Origin: an uncultured Thalassotalea sp.
GTDB taxonomy: Bacteria > Pseudomonadota > Gammaproteobacteria > Enterobacterales > Alteromonadaceae
Length of the DNA: 64,000 nt
Direction of reading: 5' to 3'
NCBI GenBank assembly: GCA_947502355.1
Contig: CANMZP010000019.1
Coordinates: 1 to 64,000, forward strand
Positions 18,606-28,099 of this stretch are shown piece after piece. Position 1 is the stretch's first letter, and each line of letters opens with the position of its first letter. The notes beneath the pieces are model-generated. The model was not told where the DNA came from. It ran no database searches and worked only from the letters and a program-made list of their open reading frames with translations. Both the position numbers and the translations under genes were made by a program.

Positions 18606-20432
18606 TTAGGCAAACAACCCTTTGAACCATGAGTAAATCGTAATGGACCAATAGATAAAGAACTTATCTTGCATGCTGTTTTTAACCAACTGCAATCTTG
18701 GGTCGTATCCAGCAGGTACTTCGATTAAGTTATTATTGATTTTATAAACATCATATTGAGCCACCATTTTATTCAGTAATTCCGATTGCTCTGCGCCAAG
18801 ATCAAAGATTTCGGCGGGGTCTTTTTGGATATTGTATAACGCCCATTCACCCGTTCCTTTTGGACCAATATTGCGAACAATTTTATAATCGCCGTAAAAT
18901 ACCGCACTACTGCCAGCAAGTTCATAGCCAATCATTTCATCCGCTGAGTGAATGACGTTTTGCTTGCCCGTTAAGAATGGCCACATACTTGTGCCTGTTG
19001 GGGGATAAACGCCCTCGAGCTCTGCGTAAACGTCATCTTTATTAATGTTGGCAACATCAAAGATGGTCGGCACAATATCCTTAACATAAGCAAATTCACT
19101 GCTTTGTTTGGCTGTTATTTTGCCAGGGTAGTAGGCAATAAATGGCGATCGGATCCCACCTTCACTCGAAAATGTTTTCCAAAAGCTTGTTGGGGTATTG
19201 CTTACCGCCGCCCAACCTGGCCCATAGGCTGAGAAAGAACCCTCTTGGCCAATTTCTGGGGCACCTGTACTCATATCCTCTAGATGGGTGTATGGGTAAT
19301 TCTCTTTATACCAGTCGCTGTAAAAGCCAATATCTTGCAGCTCAGTACCATCGGCGCCATTATCGGACATGAAAATAACTAGGGTATTTTCCGATTCGCC
19401 AATGGCATTAAGGTAATCTAATAAACGACCGATATTTTCATCCATATTGTCCACCATACCAGCATAAGTTTGCATTCGGCGGGCATTAAACGCTTGCTCT
19501 TCTTCTGAATAGCTCTCCCAGTCTAAGATTTCGTATAAAGAGGCTTTAGAGAAATTGTCAAAGTGTTCGTTAATCTCAACATCGTGTTCAAACAAACCTA
19601 TGTCTTGTTGCTTTGCATGGCGTTGGTCGCGAATTATTTTCCAACCTGAATCATAAACACCGTTGTATTTATCAATGTACTTTTTAGGGGCTTGATGTGG
19701 TGCATGGACCGCTTGGTATGCAACATAAGCAAAAAATGGGTTATCTGAGCCTTTATTTTCTTCTATGTATGAAATCACTTTATCGGTGTAATAATCGGTT
19801 GAGAAATAATCCCCTTGAGGTAAATCAGCCGCTTGACCATCTTCATAATAATGAACCGATTTATACATTGGGGCATAGCTTTGGTTCACCCAGTTATCTG
19901 CACCACTTTCCATTAACGTAAATGAACGGTCAAAACCGCGATTAATGGGTTGGTTTTCAGCTGTTTTACCTAGGTGCCATTTACCAACCATAAAGGTATT
20001 GTAATTGGCTGCTTGCAACACCGATGATAAAGTCACAACGCGGTTATTTAATTGCCCTTCATAGCCTGGCTTATTGAATTGGTTATCGGATGCAATTTCT
20101 AACATATTGCCCAAACCGGCTAAGTGATTATCAACACCCGTCATTAACATGGTACGTGTAGGTGAGCAGGCTGCACCAACGTGAAAGTTGGTCATTTTAA
20201 CGCCTTTTCTCGCGAGTTGGTCTAGTACGGGGGTGTCTATTTCACTACCGTAACTGCCTAAATCACTGTAGCCAAGATCGTCAGCCAAAATTAAAATGAT
20301 ATTGGGTCTGTTTTCACTGTGTTCTTTAGCTTGATTTACATGCCCTGATTCATTGGCTGCAACGTGGCTTGAGCTTAACAATAAGGCAAAATTTACGAAT
20401 AAAGGCAAGCGCTTTAAAGGAAGATTGTTCAT
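18606..20432 (-). CDS. exported arylsulfatase (formylglycine type)
   Basis: 608 residues, with an N-terminal signal (cleavage around VAA/NES, residue 26). Metal-binding DD at 51-52 (ILADDLGYSDLG), formylglycine motif C-S-P-T-R with Cys89, GKWHLG and the VIFMSDNGADG metal loop are all present, as in the classical arylsulfatase A/AtsA branch. It differs clearly from the C-T-A-G-R enzyme at 8-9.5 kb, so the two probably act on different esters. A hydrophobic C-terminal segment (FFIYWSITIYSWFKGLFA) could touch the membrane. Needs a formylglycine-generating enzyme encoded elsewhere. The downstream partner is the FadL-type channel. Confidence 0.92.
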   Translation of the reverse strand: MNNLPLKRLPLFVNFALLLSSSHVAANESGHVNQAKEHSENRPNIILILADDLGYSDLGSYGSEIDTPVLDQLARKGVKMTNFHVGAACSPTRTMLMTGVDNHLAGLGNMLEIASDNQFNKPGYEGQLNNRVVTLSSVLQAANYNTFMVGKWHLGKTAENQPINRGFDRSFTLMESGADNWVNQSYAPMYKSVHYYEDGQAADLPQGDYFSTDYYTDKVISYIEENKGSDNPFFAYVAYQAVHAPHQAPKKYIDKYNGVYDSGWKIIRDQRHAKQQDIGLFEHDVEINEHFDNFSKASLYEILDWESYSEEEQAFNARRMQTYAGMVDNMDENIGRLLDYLNAIGESENTLVIFMSDNGADGTELQDIGFYSDWYKENYPYTHLEDMSTGAPEIGQEGSFSAYGPGWAAVSNTPTSFWKTFSSEGGIRSPFIAYYPGKITAKQSSEFAYVKDIVPTIFDVANINKDDVYAELEGVYPPTGTSMWPFLTGKQNVIHSADEMIGYELAGSSAVFYGDYKIVRNIGPKGTGEWALYNIQKDPAEIFDLGAEQSELLNKMVAQYDVYKINNNLIEVPAGYDPRLQLVKNSMQDKFFIYWSITIYSWFKGLFA

Positions 20433-20528
20433 ATGCTGTTCTTAACAATTGGGAAATAAATGACAGCAAAGCTGTGTCTGCTGTCGGATTATGGGGCGGT
20501 TTATATCACCGATAAATTAGTTATTATG

Positions 20529-21080
20529 TTATGCGTTTGATTGTGTTGGTAAGTCAGTAAACATTGCACGAATTTGAATGACGATTTGCTCGCTCTTTTC
20601 CTGCATGGTTTGATGTTTCTTGATTGGCTTTTGTAATGTACTTCGCCATACACCTTTTTGTAAGTTGTTATCAATAATATCAAGCACAAAGGTACCTTCG
20701 GTATAGCTTCTAGCATGAACATTTGAAACCGATGCACTGTAGCCGTACCTTGGGGCTAGAGCAATATGGCTGCTTGGGCTGGCATAAACCTTGGTTTTAT
20801 CTTTTGCGGCAACAAAGTAGCTTACCAATACGTCGGCGCTTTCTTTGTCTGTTGCACTCATACCCAGTAAACTTAGCTCTGTGGTAATCGCCGTATTAAA
20901 ACGATCTCTGTCAATATCACTCAACATTGGGTTGCTATTTTCAGTATCACCAATGATATAAAAGGATTTAACCTGACTAAAATCATAAGCTGCTTGATGA
21001 TCTGATGTGGCCGTGTAAGTTGATGAACAAGCACCTAGTAATAGTGCGAATGGGATAAGTAATAGTTTTGCAATTCTCAT
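20529..21080 (-). CDS. DUF4136 family lipoprotein
   Basis: 183 residues from the ATG at 21080, chosen because GGAG lies six bases upstream; a TTG four codons earlier would overlap that site. Lipoprotein signal with lipobox LLGAC, then a DUF4136-type domain (AYDFSQVKSFYIIGD at the start, DVLVSYFVAAKDKTK in the middle, GTFVLDIIDNN near the end). Function of the family is unknown; members are periplasmic and membrane-anchored. A candidate LysR operator lies about 70 bases upstream, linking it to the sulfatase cluster. Confidence 0.82.
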   Translation of the reverse strand: MRIAKLLLIPFALLLGACSSTYTATSDHQAAYDFSQVKSFYIIGDTENSNPMLSDIDRDRFNTAITTELSLLGMSATDKESADVLVSYFVAAKDKTKVYASPSSHIALAPRYGYSASVSNVHARSYTEGTFVLDIIDNNLQKGVWRSTLQKPIKKHQTMQEKSEQIVIQIRAMFTDLPTQSNA

Positions 21081-21148
21081 GGTGGACTCCAATCTCTGTT
21101 GTGTAAAACATTTAACGAAAGAAAGTTTATGAGGATTGTGATATTTCT

Positions 21149-21170
21149 ACAAATGATGTGTTTTCATGAG
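21149..21170. promoter_or_regulatory. candidate LysR operator (second copy) before DUF4136 gene
   Basis: Matches 16179-16200 at 20 of 22 bases, in the same orientation and at a similar distance (about 70 bases) from a minus-strand start codon. Contains ATGA-N7-TCAT. Confidence 0.6.
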
Positions 21171-21269
21171 GGATATAGCTGTAGGTTATATCCCGAGAGG
21201 CAGTAAAAGCGTTTAACTAATTTGACTGACATAGTTTGACTAACTGCTCAGGTTAAAGCCTGCGCTTTT

Positions 21270-23213
21270 CTATTTCTGCTTAAAAGATTTTTGCTCCCAC
21301 CAAATAAAGCTAGCCGACAGAATAAACAATACCCAAAAAATACCCTTGTTAAGGGCTTGCCAACTGTGGGTTTCTTTTGGCTCAAGTGAACGCGACTTTA
21401 TTGCTGTGCGAAGGGTTGCTGCCACTTTTTGTTGTTGACGCAACGTTACCCATGCGTTGTCGTCTTCATAATATTGAAATTGTTCTAAAGCGTTGTTATC
21501 CGAATGCTCAGAGGGTTGCTGGTACGCAATTTTATGCCAACCACTCATTTGTGGCCAGAAGGTTGCGCAACGGTTGGTATCTAGGCCTAAATTTTGTTGC
21601 CATTTGAGCTGTTGTATGTTGTTTGTTGCTACGTTTACTAATGCTAAAGTCGCGTGTTCTTTCGGTGCTGTTAAACAACTTGTTTGCGCTTCGCCAACAA
21701 AGTTTGGTTCCTGTTGCCATGTATTAATAAAGCGGTTGTGTACCTCACGTCGAGAAATGTTACTCAATACTTGCTGCCAAAATTGACTATATAGGGCTTG
21801 TTGTCCGTGGTTTAACCAACGATATTGATTTTGAAGGGTGCTGATTCCGACAAAACCTAAGCCCATAGGTTTGCGCATGACTACTGAGCCGATGTTTGAG
21901 CTTATGATGGCGTCGGTAAGCAAGTCTTGCTTGAGCGTTGCTTTTATTCGGGCGATTGCACTTAGGGCGGTTTTATTATTCTTTGCTAAGGTGTTTTGTG
22001 ACCATAGGGGGTATACATCGTTAATGGTACTGGCTTGTTTTTCAAGGCTGAAACCTTTCAGCATTCGGGTAACTGCAGAGGGTTCATTTGCGGGTAATTG
22101 TTGCTTTTCTACTAACTCACTGTCTGCCCAAATAAGCAAACCTAAACCTTGTTGCACCGCTTGTTCTATTATGTCGCTTTGCTCAGGTGGAAGGGCAAGA
22201 ATTGAACGTCCATCCAGGACAAGTAAATCAAGTGTTCGCAACTGTTTTTCGGATATAAAAGGCGTATCAACCGTCGGCTTTTTGTTTGCGTCATTGACTT
22301 TAATACGATGAAAACGTTTTTTGCTTATGGCATTTAAACTGCTAACCGTTACGCCTTGTTGCGTTAACCAATTGCTAAGGTAGCGACTTTCAAACGAAGG
22401 TGCCGCCAACATAAAACCTATGTTCGGGCTATTCGGTGTGTGCACTTGAATGGCTAGGGTGTGTTTTTTAATGACTTGCTGTTGGCGGTTAAGCAAATGG
22501 AGTTGATAGTCATATATCCCTTGAGTTTTTGGTATGGTGGAAAGCTCGAAGTTGTCTTTATGACTAACCCGTGTTTTGGCTTGCATCTTACCCGCTGGAT
22601 TGATTAACTGTATCTCGTGGATGTCCGATGATTGGTTATCTGAAGACTGGCTATAATGAAACTGACCGTTAATTTGTAAGGGTTCACCAATGTTGATGTG
22701 TTTTGTCCAGCGCAATTGATTAAACCCTGTATCAATGGGGGCAGGGGTAAACGACAGTTTCAGATCAGAGATTGAATCAAGATGACTCGGCATTAAACCG
22801 TGGCCATAAAGTTGGACTTGCTTAAGATTTGGGTACGTAACGAAAAGTGCGTTTATCGAAGGGATAAAACTTACGGGCTGTTGCAGCTGTTGACTCATTT
22901 GATTGGCATGCGCTTGCGATAAACTCACAGCTTGTAGCCCCAAATGCTGATCTAACATAACCTGTTTTTCACTGCCATTGGTGAGCAGTACGATATTGGT
23001 GGTGACTGTTGTCTTAATGTGTGGCTGTAAGATAAAAGCGATTATCGATACCATGGCAAGGCCATTGGCAAGACAAACTAAAATCAGTCGTAAGCTAAAG
23101 TCAATCCGCTTTTTTGCCGACCAAACACAAAACAGAAATATAGCCAACAGTAGCATGAATAAAGTAAGGGTTTGCGCTTGTTCAAACAGAGGCTTAAAGG
23201 TAATGCCTGACAT
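21270..23213 (-). CDS. membrane protein with glutamine-amidotransferase-like domain, last gene of the MoxR operon
   Basis: 647 residues: two membrane helices at the N-terminus (about 15-30 and 40-62), a large periplasmic part and a last helix near the C-terminus (FWVLFILSASFIWWE). The middle (about 270-420) contains IGFMLAAPSFESRYLSNWL and LLVLDGRSILALPPEQSD, which resemble the class I glutamine amidotransferase-like fold found in BatA/BatB-associated membrane proteins, without an evident catalytic triad. Its start overlaps the stop of the DUF4175-type gene by one base. Function unknown; position argues for a structural partner of the BatA and DUF4175 proteins. Confidence 0.7.
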   Translation of the reverse strand: MSGITFKPLFEQAQTLTLFMLLLAIFLFCVWSAKKRIDFSLRLILVCLANGLAMVSIIAFILQPHIKTTVTTNIVLLTNGSEKQVMLDQHLGLQAVSLSQAHANQMSQQLQQPVSFIPSINALFVTYPNLKQVQLYGHGLMPSHLDSISDLKLSFTPAPIDTGFNQLRWTKHINIGEPLQINGQFHYSQSSDNQSSDIHEIQLINPAGKMQAKTRVSHKDNFELSTIPKTQGIYDYQLHLLNRQQQVIKKHTLAIQVHTPNSPNIGFMLAAPSFESRYLSNWLTQQGVTVSSLNAISKKRFHRIKVNDANKKPTVDTPFISEKQLRTLDLLVLDGRSILALPPEQSDIIEQAVQQGLGLLIWADSELVEKQQLPANEPSAVTRMLKGFSLEKQASTINDVYPLWSQNTLAKNNKTALSAIARIKATLKQDLLTDAIISSNIGSVVMRKPMGLGFVGISTLQNQYRWLNHGQQALYSQFWQQVLSNISRREVHNRFINTWQQEPNFVGEAQTSCLTAPKEHATLALVNVATNNIQQLKWQQNLGLDTNRCATFWPQMSGWHKIAYQQPSEHSDNNALEQFQYYEDDNAWVTLRQQQKVAATLRTAIKSRSLEPKETHSWQALNKGIFWVLFILSASFIWWEQKSFKQK

Positions 23214-25549
23214 TAGTCGTCACCTGCAATATTTGTCACGTTGTTCATAAATTCTTTATAAAGTTCTTGGTTGGCGTTAATGAAGCTTTTTTGTTGATGT
23301 GCTTTTACTGGGCTGTCATTGATGAGCTCCCATAGTAAGGCTTGTAATTTTTTCAGTTTGACTGTGCTGTTAATCCGCTGTCCACTTTCAAGGGTTAGCA
23401 ACTGCTCTATAAATAAGCTCTGCTTAAGGAAAATGGCCTGACGGTCAACGTCTTTCTCACTATAGGCTAATAACGTATCGCTCAGTTGCTTGATGGTTGA
23501 TTTATCACGCTCCCTTAACCTATGGGTTAGTTGAATTTGATTTATTGCTAAATACGCTTTCTGTATAAATGCTTGCTCTTGGGTAGGTAATGGTTTGGCA
23601 AAACCGTTATGATCCTTTGAATTAATGTCGTTAAGTTCACCCGTTAAGCGTCTATCTTCCGTAACCGGCGGTGGTTCAAACCCTAAGCGTTTGGTATAAA
23701 TACGCTCGGCCTGTTTGGCCAGTTTTAAGTACTTATAGGCCGCTTTTTCATAAGGTAGGGCTTTTTCTGGCTCGGCCAACATAAGATGCAATTCGGCTTG
23801 CCACATATTGGTTAGTGAGCGTTTCATTAAACCTACCGGGTTGCGCTTACTGATGGGGCCGATTTCCGGATCGCCATGATCGTGGCCAAACTTTTCAATC
23901 ACGGAGGCAAGGCTAGTTAAACCACCGCTGGTTTGCTCTTTCTTAGTGTGCTCTTTATGACTGTGCTCTGCTAGACCGGTACTGGCTTGCTTCGCTTTTA
24001 CATGTGTTTGTGCATGTTCCTCATGATCTGTATCTTTATCTGTCTCGCCAGCGCCGTTATGTGTTTTACCTTCTTCTTGATGGGCTTGGTAAAACGAAGA
24101 GCCTTCCTGTGCTTCATTTTCATCACCAAGGTATTGACCGAAGCGTAATTTTAAATCTTGTTGGGAGTGACCCAAATCGCTGGAGGTTTCTTTAAAATTC
24201 GTTGAACTTAACGTGGGTTTGTCGGCAATTAATTGCTCTGTTTCAATAATGATTTGCCGTTGTGAGCGAAAATAATCGGGATTAAAAAAGACCACAATGC
24301 CTTCACTGGCGAGCCCTGCTTGGGTTTCTTCTAGCCATTTTAAGCGGTAGGTGGCCGAGCGACTTTGTTGGGCATTTTGTGTACGGTTATCGCTGGCGAT
24401 AACCGTGAAATAGAGTTCATCGCCTGGCTCCATACCTAACATGCTCAGATCCCAGGTTTTTTCTAAGGAGAAACCATGTTGTTGATTAATTAGAGGCTGC
24501 TGCGTATCAAAATTAAATTCCTGATCGCGAAATTTTACCGACTCACCAGAGCCTTTGGCAACCGAGGCTAAAATGTTGATATTTGATAAGCCATAATCAT
24601 CGCTAATTTCAACCTGTGCTTTTACTACGGGCAAGGTGTCTTTAGCGTATTCATTACTCATTTTTTTGGGACTTATCACCTTGATGATGGGGGCTTTATC
24701 TCGATTGGCACTGATGACATACATCCCTTTGAGCGGCGTTTTATGTTCGCCATATGCAATGCGATAAATTCGGCTTTTGCTAATGGTCATACGGCCGATA
24801 AATTCGGATGATATTGTGTCTTTGCTAAGCGCTAATGATTCACCATTGTTAAAGAGCAGGTAATAGGGCTGCTCTGTTTGGTTAAAGTGCAATTTCCAGG
24901 TAACGCTGCTGCCAGCTAATAACTCGATATTTAAGAGTTGCTGGTGAACATCTTGCATTTTGCTGTAATCAGGTGGGTTAATGATCACGGTGCTCTGGTT
25001 AAGCACAACGTCTTGTTGCGATGATATGGGGGATTGTATCTTGGGCGCTATTTGGAGGCCTTTTGGGCCGCCTAGGATCATGCCTTTGTCAAAATTTAAT
25101 AGGAAAACCGTGAAGACAAGCAGCAATAAACTTAACCCTATTGTGCGCTTTATTGGAAGTTTGGGCCAACACCCGTTAAATTGGTGAGCGTTAAAGTGGT
25201 CAATGAAACGACGTTCAATACGCTGTTTTTGCAAAGATTTTAAAGTACCTGTTGGAATGTCCTCAAGCAGTAGTTGGCTGCTTTCTTGCAAGTCATCATA
25301 ATGGCGATTTAAATGCAACACAATCCCCTCAACACATAAGGCTTTATATCGACGACTTGTGCTGAGAATGAAAAGGAAAAGGGCCAATACAAGCACTGTG
25401 AACAAGAGTGCTGAGCTAAGGGCTACTTGAAAATGCAACAGCAAAAATGCCAAACAGGGCAAGAACGGCAAGGCATACAAGCCATAGTGATACATTACTC
25501 GGCGTTTTTGAGCCTTTAATAAGTCGGCTAAAATGTTTGCTATGCTCAT
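23213..25549 (-). CDS. DUF4175-like membrane protein
   Basis: 778 residues: two helices near the N-terminus (about 22-60), a third around 130-150, a long periplasmic region with beta-rich repeats and a His/Glu/Lys-rich segment (about 490-560, containing HNGAGETDKDTDHEEHAQTH) that may bind metal or be disordered, then an alpha-helical C-terminal part. The layout matches DUF4175 proteins that accompany MoxR and BatA genes. It overlaps the BatA-type gene by four bases. No enzymatic motif is visible. Confidence 0.65.
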   Translation of the reverse strand: MSIANILADLLKAQKRRVMYHYGLYALPFLPCLAFLLLHFQVALSSALLFTVLVLALFLFILSTSRRYKALCVEGIVLHLNRHYDDLQESSQLLLEDIPTGTLKSLQKQRIERRFIDHFNAHQFNGCWPKLPIKRTIGLSLLLLVFTVFLLNFDKGMILGGPKGLQIAPKIQSPISSQQDVVLNQSTVIINPPDYSKMQDVHQQLLNIELLAGSSVTWKLHFNQTEQPYYLLFNNGESLALSKDTISSEFIGRMTISKSRIYRIAYGEHKTPLKGMYVISANRDKAPIIKVISPKKMSNEYAKDTLPVVKAQVEISDDYGLSNINILASVAKGSGESVKFRDQEFNFDTQQPLINQQHGFSLEKTWDLSMLGMEPGDELYFTVIASDNRTQNAQQSRSATYRLKWLEETQAGLASEGIVVFFNPDYFRSQRQIIIETEQLIADKPTLSSTNFKETSSDLGHSQQDLKLRFGQYLGDENEAQEGSSFYQAHQEEGKTHNGAGETDKDTDHEEHAQTHVKAKQASTGLAEHSHKEHTKKEQTSGGLTSLASVIEKFGHDHGDPEIGPISKRNPVGLMKRSLTNMWQAELHLMLAEPEKALPYEKAAYKYLKLAKQAERIYTKRLGFEPPPVTEDRRLTGELNDINSKDHNGFAKPLPTQEQAFIQKAYLAINQIQLTHRLRERDKSTIKQLSDTLLAYSEKDVDRQAIFLKQSLFIEQLLTLESGQRINSTVKLKKLQALLWELINDSPVKAHQQKSFINANQELYKEFMNNVTNIAGDD

Positions 25550-27090
25550 TTTAACCCCCCATTGCTCTGTACGTCTGTGCTCAGTACTTTAGTGCTTTGT
25601 ACTTCAGTGCTAGACAATTGACGCTTTTTAAGAGCCGCGTGAATGGAATGCTCGCTTAATAAACGTTCAATGATAAATAAGCCAATAAGCAGAACCAATA
25701 GATAGCGATTTAGTGAGGTGTGTTGCACCACACCTTCTCGATAGGTTTGTGTGTATTGGTTAAGAATTTGACGGATTTGAGACGCGCTTAATTGCGCGGT
25801 TTGTTTATTGGCAACAGCGTATTGTGTAAATAACTGGTTTAATATGCTTGGAAATTCAGGTTGTTTAACTAACGAAAACCACGTTGGTTCAAAGCGTGTG
25901 TTTAGTTGCACTTGGCTAAAGTGCGCCAAGTCTTCACCGCTAATGCTTTGCTCTATTAAAATGGGCTGGTTCTGTTGGGTTTGCCAAACGCTACGTTCTG
26001 AAGCTAAAAGCGTATGCTGTTTAAATATAGCCACATTAATTGGCTGCGCTAATGGTGGAAAAGGCAGTAGTGAAGCGGAAAAGCCAAGCCCTAATTGGTT
26101 CAGCCCTAATTGGTTCAGCTCTAATTGATTAGCTGGTTGATAAAGTGGATTAGATGCTAATGTTGGCAACTCGTCCAACCCTAAATCACTAATAATAAGT
26201 CCATTAGCGAGTAGGCTTTCTGTGAAGTCATCTTTTTTAAGAACATCGGATAAATCAAACAAGATATTGACTTTAAGGCTTGCTTGATTTTCTACATACT
26301 GCTCTGTCGGGTACGTAGAAATGTGCATATTTGTATAGTGATGTTTCTGCAATGCCAATAAAGCCATTTCTAAGAAACGGGTGTCACGATTTTCATCAAA
26401 CACAATAAGAATGTGAAGCGCTGCCTGCGCATCTGCTAAAAGCGATTCTGCCGTGGTTTTTTTTAGGTGCAATTGGAAAGTGGGGTGGTTATCGATAACG
26501 TTTGCATACAATCTTTGCTTTACGATAGCGTCTTTATAAAATACATCACTAACGTAAATGTTTGGTACATGTTTTTCTAACGTTTTAGCGTCATAATTTG
26601 CCAATTGTTTGCTTATGGTTTGTAACGCAGTAAGGGATTCAACGCCTGATGTTATAGGCAGGCTTTGTATTGCGCTTTTTACTTGATCGCTGTTGTTAAT
26701 GGAGGCGCTTTTTATTTGCCCATCGACCGTAACCAAGCTGATTTTATCAGGGCCATTGGCTGCAATGAATCTATTGATTTGCGTTTCGCTTGTTTGCGCT
26801 AGCCAAGCTTGCGTTACGATTGACGTTGGCAGGTCTTTATTGCCTTTTTGATTTAACACGAGCTCGGCAAAGTAAAGGCTAGCGAGTAAAAAAATCAATA
26901 ATCGAATCAGTAATAACAACAACTCACTAAGTTTGCGCTGCTTAACGCTGTGTTTAGGCAGTTTTTTTAACAGCTCAATGCTGCCCACAACCACACGTTG
27001 GGTTTTATTTTGCCTCGATAAATGGATCAGGATTGGTATGGCTAAACAGGCCAAACCGAGCAGGGCTAGGGGGGAAAGCAGTGAAAACAT
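25546..27090 (-). CDS. BatA-type membrane protein (aerotolerance regulator N-terminal domain)
   Basis: 514 residues. It begins with the BatA N-terminal signature (LLSPLALLGLACLAIPILIH, then a second helix LLLLLIRLLIFLLASLYFAEL around 60-80), continues with a VWA-like periplasmic region and ends with a helix (YLLVLLIGLFIIERLL). The MIDAS residues of a true VWA domain are not obvious. Two sets of three 15-bp tandem units lie inside: one encodes LNQLG-type repeats (26088-26132), the other STEVQ/STKVL/STDVQ at the C-terminus (25567-25611). The start codon directly follows the stop of the DUF58 gene. Confidence 0.75.
   Translation of the reverse strand: MFSLLSPLALLGLACLAIPILIHLSRQNKTQRVVVGSIELLKKLPKHSVKQRKLSELLLLLIRLLIFLLASLYFAELVLNQKGNKDLPTSIVTQAWLAQTSETQINRFIAANGPDKISLVTVDGQIKSASINNSDQVKSAIQSLPITSGVESLTALQTISKQLANYDAKTLEKHVPNIYVSDVFYKDAIVKQRLYANVIDNHPTFQLHLKKTTAESLLADAQAALHILIVFDENRDTRFLEMALLALQKHHYTNMHISTYPTEQYVENQASLKVNILFDLSDVLKKDDFTESLLANGLIISDLGLDELPTLASNPLYQPANQLELNQLGLNQLGLGFSASLLPFPPLAQPINVAIFKQHTLLASERSVWQTQQNQPILIEQSISGEDLAHFSQVQLNTRFEPTWFSLVKQPEFPSILNQLFTQYAVANKQTAQLSASQIRQILNQYTQTYREGVVQHTSLNRYLLVLLIGLFIIERLLSEHSIHAALKKRQLSSTEVQSTKVLSTDVQSNGGLK
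25567..25611 (-). repeat. three 15-bp coding tandem units at BatA C-terminus
   Basis: Reads STEVQ-STKVL-STDVQ in the minus frame; each unit begins AGCAC. Length changes here would be in frame. Confidence 0.75.
26088..26132 (-). repeat. three 15-bp coding tandem units in BatA gene
   Basis: Two identical units GCCCTAATTGGTTCA and a third variant, giving LNQLG repeats in the protein. Confidence 0.8.
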
Positions 27091-28026
27091 TTAACTCATC
27101 CCCCGCAAGCGACGTTGCAAATAATAATGCAGTGTATTGTCTAATGGCTCGTCAATATTGATTTTATTGACTTGAATGTTGGCATCATTTAATTGTTGCT
27201 CGATGGTGGTGTTATGATCTTCTAAAACCTTTTTATATTGACTCTTTGCCAATTTTGAATCGATAAGCACGGTTTCATTGGTTTCAAGATCAACAAAGGT
27301 TAGGGTTTTATCGTAAGGAAAGGCAATTTCATCCGTACAATATAATTGCCATGCTTCAAGCTCGCTGGCGGTGGCTGCAAGCGGGGTTAAAAAGTCAACT
27401 ATCTCATCCTCTGTTTGATAAAAGTCTGACAGAAAGATGACCGTACTTTGGCTTGTTAATGGGGCTAATTTATCGGTAAATTCAGTAGCGTTTTGAAAAT
27501 GACTCTGTGTTGTGCTCTGGCTTAACTGCTCGGTAAAGGCAAACCACTGGTGTTTATTATTTGCGGCCGGTAAAATTTGCATGTTTTTGCCACAAAGTTG
27601 AATGAGCCCAACATTATCCCCTTGGTTTAAAGCAATGTAGGCGAGGGTAGCGGCTAGGTGCTGAGCATAATTGAATTTGTTCCAGCAAAGGGGCTCTTTT
27701 GGGCTGTGCAGTTTATTGCTTTGTTGGCCGCTAAACAGCGAACGCATTTGCATAGACTTGCTGCAATCGATGATAATATAAATGCTGGTTTCGCTTTCCC
27801 GTTCGGCTTCACGGACAAAATAGCGATCGGAACGCGCAAACAGTTTCCAATCAATTTTGGCTAACTCATCGCCTGGTTCATAGCTGCGGTATTGATTAAA
27901 CTCCATACCAGTACCACGCATTTGGCTTGGATGGATCCCTTGTAAAAATCCCTGCGCCAATGTTTTGGCAATAAAAGGTAAATCTTTTATGCGGGCCAAT
28001 ACTTTTGGGTCAATAAATGATTCCAT
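27091..28026 (-). CDS. DUF58 domain protein
   Basis: 311 residues. Contains the DUF58 signature (FNQYRSYEPGDELAKIDWKL at about 43-62, followed by SDRYFVREAERE) and a VWA-like metal site D-C-S-K-S at 87-91. DUF58 proteins are standard partners of MoxR ATPases and are thought to act as adaptors that present targets to the ATPase. Cytoplasmic; no signal or membrane segment. It follows moxR and abuts the BatA-type gene. Confidence 0.9.
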   Translation of the reverse strand: MESFIDPKVLARIKDLPFIAKTLAQGFLQGIHPSQMRGTGMEFNQYRSYEPGDELAKIDWKLFARSDRYFVREAERESETSIYIIIDCSKSMQMRSLFSGQQSNKLHSPKEPLCWNKFNYAQHLAATLAYIALNQGDNVGLIQLCGKNMQILPAANNKHQWFAFTEQLSQSTTQSHFQNATEFTDKLAPLTSQSTVIFLSDFYQTEDEIVDFLTPLAATASELEAWQLYCTDEIAFPYDKTLTFVDLETNETVLIDSKLAKSQYKKVLEDHNTTIEQQLNDANIQVNKINIDEPLDNTLHYYLQRRLRGMS

Positions 28027-28079
28027 GCAGTTTCTCTAACTTGCTCTTTTTCTTTAAGGTTGACGGCGAACCACGAAAA

Positions 28080-28095
28080 CGGATTAGTAAATCCG
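28080..28095 (-). terminator. weak intra-operon hairpin between moxR and DUF58 genes
   Basis: CGGATT / AATCCG around four bases, followed on the minus strand by TTTT. Too weak for a full terminator; it could reduce expression of the distal genes relative to moxR. Confidence 0.35.
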
Positions 28096-28099
28096 CTGG

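Noticed and set aside
21270-28026. Operon as the oxidative-stress Bat (Bacteroides aerotolerance) system
   Set aside because: BatB-E partners are missing and TldD/DUF4159 genes are added, so the name would mislead.
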